Positions 54,588-63,794 of a DNA stretch of 64,000 nucleotides are shown piece by piece. A program made the position numbers and the translations under genes. A model generated the notes under the pieces. That model did not search any database. It had not been told where the DNA came from and saw nothing but the letters and a program-made list of their open reading frames with translations. This DNA comes from Anisodus tanguticus. Lineage: Eukaryota > Streptophyta > Magnoliopsida > Solanales > Solanaceae. Numbering within the stretch: the stretch's first letter is position 1; every line of letters begins with the position of its first letter. The stretch lies in contig CM067542.1 of the NCBI GenBank assembly GCA_034509755.1, positions 16,683,001 to 16,747,000 on the forward strand, in the 5' to 3' direction.

Positions 54588-55000
54588 AGATACCGTCTAC
54601 TTGAGGTATCAAAGGGAAAAAAATGTTTGCTCTTTAATTCAACTTAATTCCTCTTAGCTCCCATTGGCCCTCTATGCTTAACATGTCATTGATCCTTGTT
54701 CCTAAAGGACATTAACTGATCAAAATAAGTAAGGTGAAGACAGACAATCAACTTCCATCTGCTGTATGAAATTGTATTAAATGGATAGTTGATCATTACC
54801 ATCAGAACTATGTGCAGTGAGTTAATACGCTTACTGTTCCGCCTTTGGGAGCTCAACAATAAGTGGTTGGGAAAAAATTGATGATCCAATAAGGTAAATT
54901 TACTAGCATTGAAAAATAAAAGAATGATTTTGAAAGTCAAATTCTACTCATCCGCATACCGTATTAACTAATACTATCTTTTTTCTGAGGCCAAGTTTTT

Positions 55001-55960
55001 TCAGCTTAGCAAGTCACTCAATGTGGTTGCAACATTCTTAATAAACCCTTTATTGTAGGTCTTCTCCTCAGCAGGAACGTCTACTCCTGTACGTACTACT
55101 GAATGATGATGTTTGCAATAGGTTCTATTCTGTTCGAAAGCTCTGTAGAGTTCAAGGAAAAGCTTAAGCATGAAATCACTGCCATCCATTTGTTGTAGTT
55201 CAACAGAATATAGTGAGCTCTTGTCCTTAAGTATCCCTCTACAAAATCTTGAAAGTTCATGGGGGGTGCCCGTAGCATATAAAGCATACCCTTGCATGTC
55301 AAGGTGAAGGCTTTCTTGTATTTCAGCCACTCTGAATTGTTGTGGGAGACTTGCAAACTTTCTCCACCACTAGGATTTAACAGGTTAGTACTCAAGATTG
55401 AAGTTTGAATAACTGTGAGCACTTGCACTATCTTAGACTTCTGCGGATTCCACTTTCCTCTTACGCCATGGAACCACTTAGTCACAGAGTTCCCGCATTC
55501 CAAGAGGCTAAGGGAAACCTTGCCCTTGGGGTCCAAATATTGGTTCAAATCAAGATCATAAGAATGGTAGTGAAGCCTTGGAGGACAACTGGGGTAGTTT
55601 CTTGGAAGAAGTATGTCGAAGAAGAAGAGTCCATGGACTTAAGGCGTGTCGGGAGGACCAACTATGACTGCTCTGCTCTCATAAGATCAATCCTCTTCTG
55701 ATAGGACTTGACAAGAATGGAACTTGGAAGACTGTTCTCCAATAAAAGCCATTCTTTTTCAATCCTTTGGTGAAAGGCAGTTCCCGGTGCGATGTTCTTG
55801 GAATTTCTGTCATACGTTACGAAGTAATGATCAGACTGAGGACAAGGAAGTATGTCAAATTTCTTGATCTGCTTAAACCTCTTCTCAACTTCCTCTAAAA
55901 TCTCTTCTATTTCCCATAAGACTTGTTTGCCTCATCCATTTATTTTCTTTCTGCAGTTGA
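55001..55960 (-). pseudogene. Ubiquitin-conjugating enzyme E2 relic, UBC23/24 (PHO2-like) type
   Basis: On the minus strand the broken frame begins WEIEEILEEVEKRFKQIKKF near 55919. It runs through QRIEKEWLLLENSLPSSILV, then VIVGPPDTP, GLFFFDILLPRNYPSCPPRL, KGKVSLSLLECG, VLTVIQTSILSTNLLNPSG, KAFTLTCKGMLYMLRAPPMN and FEDF-like FQDFVEGYLRTRAH. This is the UBC domain of the very large plant E2s that act with ubiquitin on, for example, phosphate transporters. The active-site Cys expected in KVCLSLL is Ser. A 5-bp duplication (GAGCA, near 55677) shifts the frame, a stop follows VIVGPPDTP, and another frameshift lies near 55195, after which the tail continues to 55001. The N-terminal SWIRM-like or long regulatory part is missing. 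Confidence 0.85.
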
Positions 55961-56180
55961 AAGCAACTGTTTTCTGGTATATGTTCTCTTAAAATCCAAG
56001 AAAAAGTCCTATATAATTTGTTGCAAATCCCTACAGATTGTTGTGTTGGAGTTCTTTTTCTACTATATAGTTCACCAAGATTTTTGAGTTATAGTGGGAG
56101 TAAAATTTTAATGATTTGGGACTCTATTTGAGGAAAAAAGTATATGAGAGCAAAACAGCCTCAGTTGCATTAAGGAAAAC

Positions 56181-56490
56181 TGAAAATATACACGGTATAC
56201 ACATACCTTGTGTATACCGTGTATATCACGGAATCTCATAACAATTGGGAAACTGTGATATACACGGTATACACAGCCGTGTATATTGTGTATATGGTAA
56301 CATATTTAGTTGTATATTTTGTATATAATTAGTATTGTATACTTACCATAATTGTGGGATTCTTGTACAAATAGAATAGGATTTTGGAAGTAGAATAGGA
56401 ATAGAATTCTCTATATTATGAAAATTGTAAATTGTAAATTGTATATATACTCTTTCATTAATGAAAATAGTCAAGAGATTATTTCTTTCA
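56181..56490 (+). repeat. Copia-5 5' LTR
   Basis: 310 bp. Rich in GTATAC/ACACGG palindromes (56191-56300). It lacks about 45 bp that are present in the 3' LTR (about 59008-59062) after GTGGGATTC. Confidence 0.9.
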
Positions 56491-56507
56491 TGGTATCAAA
56501 AGTTTAG
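56491..56507 (+). promoter_or_regulatory. Copia-5 primer-binding site
   Basis: TGGTATCAAAAG directly after the LTR, a variant of the iMet-type site. Confidence 0.85.
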
Positions 56508-56642
56508 GTCAAATATTTCCTCTCCAAAAACTCCCTTCTGCCTCGATTTCCGGGAACATACTCTCAGTTTCCGTGCACTTTATTCCCTTCTCTCTTCCCA
56601 AATTTTCTTCCAAATCCCTATGTCACGTCTTGCATTGTTGTT

Positions 56643-57300
56643 ATGGCTAAAAACATGTTTCACCCTGCCCTTACTGTTTCTAACATCAAGAACCGCATCC
56701 CTATCGTTCTTGAAATAGAAAATGTCCAATACGCGACGTGGGTCGAATTGTTCAAAGTTCACGCACGCTCGCATCATGTCCTCCGTCACATAATTCCCTC
56801 GGCTCCTGCTGATACGGAGGTGCCTAAACCCGAGGATGATCCTAAATTATGGACGACCATTGATGCTACCTTCTTCAGTGGATTTACTCCACTATCTCCA
56901 CTCCTTCAGTGGGCCCATTGCCCGCTGACCCCACTGTTTCGTCGAATCTGTCCAGTGGGCCAACCACCCGGCCCAGTATCGATCTCGGTATTGTGCAGTA
57001 GTCCAGCCCACTGCCCCAGCTCCCATTCCAGGCACCGTTTCAGTTGTTGGGCCAGCTGGCCCATTGCCCACTCTATCGCCTACTCCTGTTCATGTTCCTA
57101 TACCGCGCCCTTTTTCCCGTGTTGGGCCAGCAGGCCCAATGTCGGCTGGCCAGTCCGTCCCCCATCTTAATTTCTTCTAAAATCCATTCAATTCTCCCTC
57201 GAGTCATAGACCGATCACTCGTAGTCAACGGGGTATTCTTAAACCAAAAAGACATTTTAATCTAAATTCTAATGTTCTTAAATTCCCCTATCCCATAACC
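56643..57300 (+). pseudogene. Copia-5 truncated gag fused to the linker before RT
   Basis: ATG 56643 (MAKNMFHPALTVSNIKNRIP) gives a gag N-terminus of about 75 codons. After a frameshift near 56870 the conserved LQWIYSTIS-like piece is read to about 56905. From there the sequence is the Pro/Ser-rich region that precedes RT in related elements, ending in a KPKRHFNLN-like segment near 57243-57262. Roughly 2 kb (gag end, protease, integrase) is therefore missing at about 56906. CTTCAGTGG occurs on both sides of the join (56873 and 56907), a possible microhomology. Confidence 0.8.
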
Positions 57301-58425
57301 CAATGTCTGCATTAAATGACCCAAATTGAAAATTGGCTATGAACGACGAATATGATGCTCTTATTGAAAATAAGACGTGGGGGTTGGTACCCCGTCCTTC
57401 TGGTGTTAATATTTTCGGTTCTTGTGATTTTTTACTCATAAGGATAATTCTGATAGTTCTTTTGCGAGGCATAAGACTTGTCTTGTAGGTGATGGTCAGG
57501 CTCAGCAGGTTGGTGTGGATTGTGGTGCGACGTTTAGTCCGGTGGTCAAACTGGCTACCATTCACACGGTTCTCAGTCTGGCTCTTTCGAAAGCTTGGAT
57601 CATTCATCAGTTAGATGTGAAGAATGTTTTCTTATATGGTGATCTTAAGAAGACCGTTTACATGCATAATCCCTTGGGTCCCAGGGAATTTTTCGAGACC
57701 CCAAATATCCTCATCATGTCTGTTTATTATTGAAGTCCTTGTATGGGCTTAAGCAGGCCCCACGGGCTTGGTATAAGAGATTTGTAGACTATGTTTCATC
57801 TATTGGGTTTTCACACAGCATGTCTGATAATTCATTATTCATATATCGTCGTGGTACTTCCCTGGCTTATATACTATTATATGTGGATGATATTATCTTG
57901 ATTGCCTCTTTTGATGCTTTGCGCAAGTCTATCATGACAATGCTCAGTTCTGAGTTTGTTATGAAAGACTTAGGGTCTTTGAGTTACATTTTGGGGATTG
58001 ATATCACTCGTCATGCAGGTGGGTTATTCTTATCACAACGGAAGTATGCAGCTGAGATCATTGAGCGAGCTGGTATGTCCTCGTGCAAGTCTACTTTCAC
58101 TCCCGTTGATACTAAATCCAAGCTGGGTGCTGCGGTTGGCCCGCCTTACGGGGATCCGACCCACTATTGCAGTTTTGTAGGGGCTCTTCAGTATCTTACA
58201 TTCACGAGACCAGATATTACGTATGTCGTACAGCATGTGTGTTTGTTTATACATGATCCCAGGGTTGAGTACATGAATGTGCTCAAACGCATTATTCGAT
58301 ACATCAAGGCGACGTTTGACTATGGCTTACATTTATATCCTTCATCGACGTCTACACTTGTCTCGTATATAGATGTTGATTGGGGTGGTTGTCCAGATAC
58401 CAGACGTGAAAGTGTTTCTTGGTAA
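57301..58425 (+). pseudogene. Copia-5 reverse transcriptase and RNase H start
   Basis: RT enters at about 57330 (NDEYDALIENKTW). Frame 57515-57733 carries DCGATFSPVVKLATIHTVLS and HQLDVKNVFLYGDLKKTVYM. Frame 57730-58425 carries KSLYGLKQAPRAWYKRFVDY, LLYVDDIILI with YVDD at 57880-57891 intact, then FLSQRKYAAEII, LTFTRPDITYVVQHVCLF, LKRIIRYIKATFDYGLHLYP and a VDWGGCPDTRR core. One frameshift near 57732 and one near 58415. The best preserved pol half in the window besides Copia-4. Confidence 0.92.
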
Positions 58426-58816
58426 TAACTTGGTCTCCTGGTCTGCGAAGCGTCAGTCTACATTATCACGCTCTAGTGCAGAGGTCGAGTATCGAGGGGT
58501 AGGCAATGTGGTCTTTGAATCCTGTTGGATACGTAATCTTCTTTTAGAGCTTCATTGTCCTATTCAGAAAGCTATCTTGGTTTATTGTGATAATATTAGT
58601 GACATCTACCTTTTTGGATATGTGGTTCAACACCAGCGCACTAAACACATCGAAATGGATATTCACTTTGTTCACGAAAAGGTAGCTCGTGGACAAGTAC
58701 GCGTCTGTCATATCCCTTCCAGATATCAAATTCCAGATTCTTTACAAAGGGTCTTCCCTCGATCCTTTTTGAAGATTTTAGGGATAGTCTCAGCGTACAA
58801 AGACCGCCCGCTATGA
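58373..58816 (+). pseudogene. Copia-5 RNase H, C-terminal part
   Basis: A 147-codon frame: VFLGNNLVSWSAKRQSTLSR, AEVEYRGVGNVV, LLLELHCPIQKAILVYCDNI, HQRTKHIEMDIHFVHEKVAR and GQVRVCHIPSRYQIPDSLQR. It ends at 58816, just before the purine tract (GCGGGGGTG, 58819-58827) and the 3' LTR. Confidence 0.9.
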
Positions 58817-58827
58817 CCGCGGGGGTG

Positions 58828-59180
58828 TGCAAATATACACGGTTATACACGGTATACACATACCTTGTGTATATCACGGAATCCCATAACAATTGGGAAA
58901 CCGTGATATACAACGGTATACACAGTCGTATATATCGTGTATATGGTAACATATTTAGTTGTATATTTTGTATATAATTAGTATTGTATACTTATCATAA
59001 TTGTGGGATTCATCCCAGAAGTTTTTCCTAGAGGTGAAAGTTGAAGGGGCATTGTACTTTCTTGTACAAATAGAATAGAGTTTTGAAGTAGAATAGGAAT
59101 AATATTTTTCATATTATGGAAATTGTAAATTGTATATATACTCTTTCATTAATGAAAATAATCAATGATTATTTCTTTCA
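58828..59180 (+). repeat. Copia-5 3' LTR
   Basis: 353 bp. It has the extra stretch of about 45 bp relative to the 5' LTR, and several single-base differences. Followed by TSD AAAAC. Confidence 0.9.
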
Positions 59181-59185
59181 AAAAC

Positions 59186-59690
59186 AACAACGTGGTATAT
59201 AGGGATTCTGCTTCCCTCCCGTTCCTCGACTAGATGCTTATATGGAAATAACTTATCTAACTATATATTTATGAGACATAAACTACCCTTATTCCCAACT
59301 AAATCAGGAAGAAAAGACCACCGATATTTAAGTTGCAATTATTTGAATTGAACCAGAGCCTTTCAACGGAGTATTCCAACGAATTCCTATTGTAGAATGA
59401 ATCCCTAAAACTAAGAAAGCAACAACGGAAGTAAAAGTTCTATTTAGAAAGGGAGACAACAAATCCTATTTATGGTTTGAAAAGGAAAATTTTTAGAAAG
59501 AAAAAATAAGGTGGAATAGTCATTTTTTTAGCCGAGCCAGGGGTGGGTTGAGATCTCCGGTGATCTGAAATTCTGATTAAGAGGTATGATTTCTAGACTA
59601 TGTTTTTAATTATGATCTTGATAAGTGATAAACTTTGTAGTTATGATGTTTATATTGGTTAAAGATTATAGGCTTTTATTTAAAAAATGA
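59186..59690. other. No recognised feature (59.2-59.7 kb)
   Basis: AT-rich, no coding or repeat signature. It separates Copia-5 from the A-rich pararetrovirus block. It contains GGGTGGGTTGAGATCTCCGG near 59544, similar to the Copia-1 leader at 6050-6075, possibly by chance. Confidence 0.4.
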
Positions 59691-59696
59691 AATTTG

Positions 59697-60206
59697 AGTT
59701 GATACTACCCATCTCCTTACTACATGCTTATTATTTGATAAACTTAGACAAAATTTTATTAACATACCATCTATATTCCTACCCTCTTCAGGGTTACTAG
59801 ATGATGAAAAGATCCGCACAGAAATTGATATCAAAGCTAGTAAAAGGATTAAACTTATAAAATAATGAAAACTCATCAAGTGTTTATTAAGGTTAATTTG
59901 TTAAATCAATTATTATGGAAAACGTATGAAGTAAAACGTCTTTTGGTAGACTTTAAGAAAGAAAATGAGATCTTAATGGGATTTCAAGATGTTGTGCTAG
60001 CAGCAAAAAGAAGACAAGAGATAACAATTGAAAAAGAAATAGAAAATTATTCTGAAAATGAAATTGAGGAAATTGGAACACACATTGAGAGAATTAGGAC
60101 AACATATAGCAGGATAATAGAAATAAATACCATAATAAACGAACAAGATGCTATGATATACGATCTAAAAGCAGATATAAGAATGGAAATAGAACACTAT
60201 GGATGA
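59697..60206 (+). pseudogene. Pararetrovirus ORFs: upstream tail and coiled-coil start
   Basis: A frame without ATG runs to the stop at about 59862 (ending LLDDEKIRTEIDIKASKRIK). The next ORF starts at ATG 59865, directly after it. The 113-codon ORF 59865-60206 is predicted helical, with heptad-like Glu/Lys/Leu spacing (residues about 20-100), e.g. KENEILMGFQDVV and IEEIGTHIERIRTTY. The role is unknown; small coiled-coil proteins of caulimovirids include virion-associated and transmission factors. It breaks near 60206. Confidence 0.5.
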
Positions 60207-60715
60207 AGAAAGACTAATGGAACATCAAAACAATAATAGCAGAAAAACTCCTTACATATAATAGAGACATAAACCAACATATAATAAGTTGCAGAATAAG
60301 TATAGATCTAATAGAAGAAAGAGATCAACGTTTACAAGAAAATTCTAAACAAATAGATGAACAGAAAGAAACTATTAAAGAATTATAGAATATGATAGCA
60401 TTAGAAAGCGAACAATTAAGACAAAAAGAAGAAGAAAAATTGAAACTACTGGAAGATAAATTAAGAGAAATAATCAGAAAAGATAATGAATTAACAGATC
60501 TAAAGGATGTTATAGAAGAACAATATAAGTACATCAACCTAATAAAATATGGTAAAGGAAAAGAAATAATAGAAGACTCTAAAGATATACAATATCAGGT
60601 GAACACATATGAAGGAGGATCAACACAAACACTAAGCTTTAAACCAGAAATATACCAGAAAATACAAGATGAAAAAGAGGAACTATCTATAAAGAAAATA
60701 TTTAAAACAAAATGA
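60200..60715 (+). pseudogene. Pararetrovirus coiled-coil ORF, second part
   Basis: A frame from about 60232 to 60715 is interrupted by one stop (TAG near 60386). It holds a long coiled coil (IEERDQRLQENSKQIDEQ; ALESEQLRQKEEEKLKLLED), then YEGGSTQTLSFKPEIYQK and a basic end. The helical frame is probably the continuation of the ORF at 59865. The last part leads into the retropepsin-like region. Confidence 0.5.
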
Positions 60716-61040
60716 TTTGAAAGAAACAAAGAAATAAATACTGGAGCTATTAAAAGTTTTATACATAAAGCAAGATCAATGAAAATGATTGTGATTTAAT
60801 AGACCCACAAACTTATAATTATCCTGAATATGAAAGAGAAATAATAATTACTAAAAGTATTAATTTAAGATTCAAAATCCAAGATTTAGAATACAAGATA
60901 AATATAGGAGTAATAGAATATGATAGTTTCAATGAATTACTTTTAGGAAGTGATTTTCTAACTATGATAAATTATAAAATAAATAATAATGGAATAGAAA
61001 TAAATGATCAAGGAAAAACGAGATTTATAAATAAAGTATG
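60716..61040 (+). pseudogene. Retropepsin-like domain, active-site Asp replaced
   Basis: INTGAIKSFI at 60734-60763 corresponds to the DTGA active-site loop of retroviral-type aspartic proteases, with Asp changed to Asn (codon 60737-60739). After a frameshift near 60778 it continues with YEREIIITKSINLRFKIQD and reaches LLLGSDFL at about 60943-60966, the second hallmark (hydrophobic-hydrophobic-Gly-x-Asp). It ends at a stop near 61040. The enzyme would have cut the viral polyprotein. No RT follows it here, although in caulimovirids RT normally comes next. Confidence 0.7.
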
Positions 61041-61715
61041 AATATACAAAGAGACATAACAACGAAAAAAAAAAATTAAAGAAAATAAGGACAGCTTTAT
61101 CAGAAGAGATATTTTCTCAACTAAAATACTTAAAATATAAGGCAAAAGAGATAAAATTAGAAGAAAAAATAAAACAATTAGAACAACAATGTGACAAATT
61201 TGATAAAATATGGATAGACATGGAAAATGGATGGAAAAAGAGAATAAACAATTCTGACTAGTTCTAGCGAAAAAATTGATGCATTATGGGAAGAGATAGT
61301 AGTAAAAGAAAAGCTGAAAAGCACGTTGACAATGATGGATGAGATAAAAGAAAATCAAACACAAATACAACAAATGATAAGAGAAGAACTAACTAACATA
61401 TGGAATGTATATGAAATACCAACGTTTAAAATAATATTAGAAAAGCTTAATATGATAATAGAAGACAAAAATAAAGGTAAACAGGTAACAGAAGATAATG
61501 AACCCAGTATAAGTAAAGAAAATACAATGGTTAAAACTACCGCGTAAAAACCAGAGATAGTACCAATAGATGTGTGGAGAAGAAGTAAAAAACCTATAAT
61601 GATGGACATCGGTAAGATAAAACCAAAATTACCAACTCAGGTAGAAAAAACATTGGACGGACTAGCAATATTAAATAAAAATGATAATTTTAATGGAAAA
61701 GCAAAAACCTAATAT
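61036..61715 (+). pseudogene. Pararetrovirus coiled-coil ORFs, central block
   Basis: A start at 61039 falls at the end of the retropepsin frame. Broken frames follow: about 61077-61260 (LSEEIFSQLKYLKYKAKEIK, then a coiled coil), and 61262-61715 with one stop at 61545 (KIDALWEEIVVKEKLKSTLT; EELTNIWNVYEIPTFKIILE; then VPIDVWRRSKKP and LDGLAILNKND). Mostly helical and charged. I do not recognise the family. Confidence 0.45.
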
Positions 61716-62191
61716 ACCCGTTGTACTTGCGTTTTTAAGAAATAATGGAAAAATAATAGAAAAAGAAAGATACAAATATGAACCTATAAGGACAAGAACA
61801 CCAAAAGAAGATAAAGATTCAAGAGAAGAAAATATTTACCTAAAAAATACAGAAAAAACAACCTATGAATATTTAAACCTAAAACTAGACAAACAAGAAC
61901 TAGAAATATCTGAGTTAAAAACAGAGAATACAAGGTTGAAAATTACATAGTAACGAAGAAATGTATGATAAGTACAAAAAATATAAACACAAGTTTAGAG
62001 ACACGAAAAAAATATTAAAAGAAACAAAGGTAGAACTAAAACAAATAAAGGAAGAATTAAATGAAACTAGGGAAGAACTAAAACAAACAAAGGAAAAATT
62101 AAAAGGGGTAAAACAAGAACTAGAAGAACTAAAGGAAGAAATGCAAATCCTTAGAGAACAAATGAGAAGATTAAAAGGAAAAAGAAGGTAA
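61681..62191 (+). pseudogene. Pararetrovirus coiled-coil ORFs, Lys/Glu-rich
   Basis: Frames 61681-61950 (ending KLDKQELEISELKTENTRLK) and 61961-62191 (MYDKYKKYKHKFRDTKKILK followed by a very regular ELKQIKEELNETREELKQ heptad series). The second is almost pure coiled coil, about 60 residues. They could be one oligomerising protein split by a frameshift near 61955. Confidence 0.5.
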
Positions 62192-63617
62192 GAAAAAATA
62201 CAAGTGATGAAAGTACTAGCAGTAACGAAAAAACTGATAGTGATTCAGATAGTAACGATAAATCAACTAACCAAGAGATACAAGTAGTAGAATTTATAGA
62301 GGAGGTAGAAAACGAAGAAAACGAAGAAATAGTAAAAGAAAACAACCAGATAATAGAAACCCTACAAAAAATGAAAAGAGTAAATGTCATCATAGAAGAA
62401 GAACATGAAAGTGATATAGAAGAGGAATATAATAGACCTGCGGAAAAGGAAATAGAAACAGATGATATAATAAATGAAGATGCAAATGATTATCCTGAAG
62501 AAGAACTAGTAGACCCTAATTTAGAAGTAATAGCAAGAAAACGAACTAGATTACCAAACCACATACCAGTAGGACAACAAGCAGAATTTAAAGAGATTGT
62601 AGGATCAATGGCACAAAGAGTAAATTACAACGGATATTTTCTCGACCTAGATAACGTTTATGATGAACAAGAAATAGGAAGAAGAATAACTGATTGGAAC
62701 CTTGGAATGTATATAGCAATAATGAACTCTACACAAACAGAAAACTTAGATCTAGAACATTAATTGAAAAAGTAGCATACTTGATAGAATCTATAGCATA
62801 CCAACTAAGAGGAGAAGTACTTAGCCATGCAACTGATTGAAAATCTATGCTGATAATATTTGATATTATACTAAAAAAAGAATTCTTAGGAGAAAGATGG
62901 TTAGTAGCTAGAGAAAATGTACTTGCAGAAAGAAAAATAGAAATAATAATGAGTTTAAATAATATGAAATGTTGTAAGATTAATAAACTATCGGAATATA
63001 CAATTAGTTTTAGCAAGTTCTTTTATGAAGCCAGATTTTTACCAGAAGAAGGTTCGATATATCAACAACTTTATTATGACCACTTACCAACACCTTATAA
63101 TACTGAGATATCAAAAGAATACACTCAACTAGAACCAAAAGAAAACACATTAGGAGAAAGAATAAGAGTACTAAAAGCATACTTAATGCGGAAATGCGAA
63201 GAATTTAGAATGCAACAAAAAATTAAAAAAGAAAGAAACTAGGATTAAGAGAAATATGTGGATTCACGGAAAGAAGACTAGTATTTAGATGCGATAACAA
63301 AAGAAAAGAGAAGAAATATAAAGAGTAATAAAAAATATCAAACAATGAAATACATGAAAAATAACAATTACAAAAATTATATTAACATACCAAATTATGG
63401 CCATAAGCCTTATTATAAACCCTACAAAAAAAAGAGATTTAAAAGATATAAAAATACCCCTGAAACCAGAAGAAAATTCAGATATAAAAGGAAATTTAGA
63501 AAAAGAAAATATGTAAAACACGTAGAAACAGAAAAGGCTAAAGAATGTAAATGCTGGAACTGTAATGAAAAAGGACATTATCCTAATAAATGCCCAAAAC
63601 TAAAGAAAAATGAGTAA
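62190..63617 (+). pseudogene. Capsid-type protein with acidic N-terminus, basic region and CCHC
   Basis: The frame is open from about 62190 to 62763: Ser/Asp-rich, then acidic (EEEHESDIEEEYNRPAEKEI, then DANDYPEEELVD), then NHIPVGQQAEFKEIVG, the entry to the capsid core. A frameshift near 62757 and a stop near 62838 follow. The core continues at 62847-63242 (FFYEARFLPEEGSIYQQLYY; NTLGERIRVLKAYLMRKCEE). After another break near 63243-63345 comes a strongly basic Tyr/Lys/Arg region and the knuckle CWNCNEKGHYPNKC (63552-63593; C-x2-C-x4-H-x4-C). Acidic start, helical core, basic stretch and single CCHC are the layout of caulimovirid capsid proteins, which package the DNA genome. Confidence 0.75.
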
Positions 63618-63643
63618 AATACATAAATACAACACAATTTATA

Positions 63644-63793
63644 ATGAGTCTACAACATATTAGAGAAGACAATGATAAATGGTATGAATATGAAGACTTC
63701 TATGTCAGCCAAACTGATGAAGAAAATGAATCAGACTTCGAAAATATTAACTTCATTAACCAACAATCAGAAAGTGAAGATACTTCTGAGTAA
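63644..63793 (+). CDS. Small acidic ORF after the capsid gene
   Basis: A 49-codon frame (MSLQHIREDNDKWYEYEDFY start, Glu/Asp/Ser-rich end). It lies 26 bp past the capsid stop and ends 1 bp before the next ATG. It may be the detached acidic C-terminal tail that follows the CCHC in caulimovirid capsid proteins, or a separate small ORF. Confidence 0.45.
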   Translation: MSLQHIREDNDKWYEYEDFYVSQTDEENESDFENINFINQQSESEDTSE

Positions 63794-63794
63794 A

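Larger units (their letters stand above)
56181..59180 (+). mobile_element. Copia-5, internally deleted Ty1/copia element
   Basis: LTRs 56181-56490 and 58828-59180, TSD AAAAC (56176-56180 and 59181-59185). Total 3.0 kb against about 5 kb for its relatives. The gag start and the RT-RNase H half remain; gag C-terminus, protease and integrase are gone. The lineage is that of Copia-2 and Copia-3, by HPALTVSNIKNRIPIVLE in gag and the RT sequence. It is non-autonomous. Confidence 0.93.

Noticed and set aside
59186..59690. Leader region of the pararetrovirus (tRNA-Met site)
   Set aside because: No clear TGGTATCAGAG-type site was found between 59186 and 59690.
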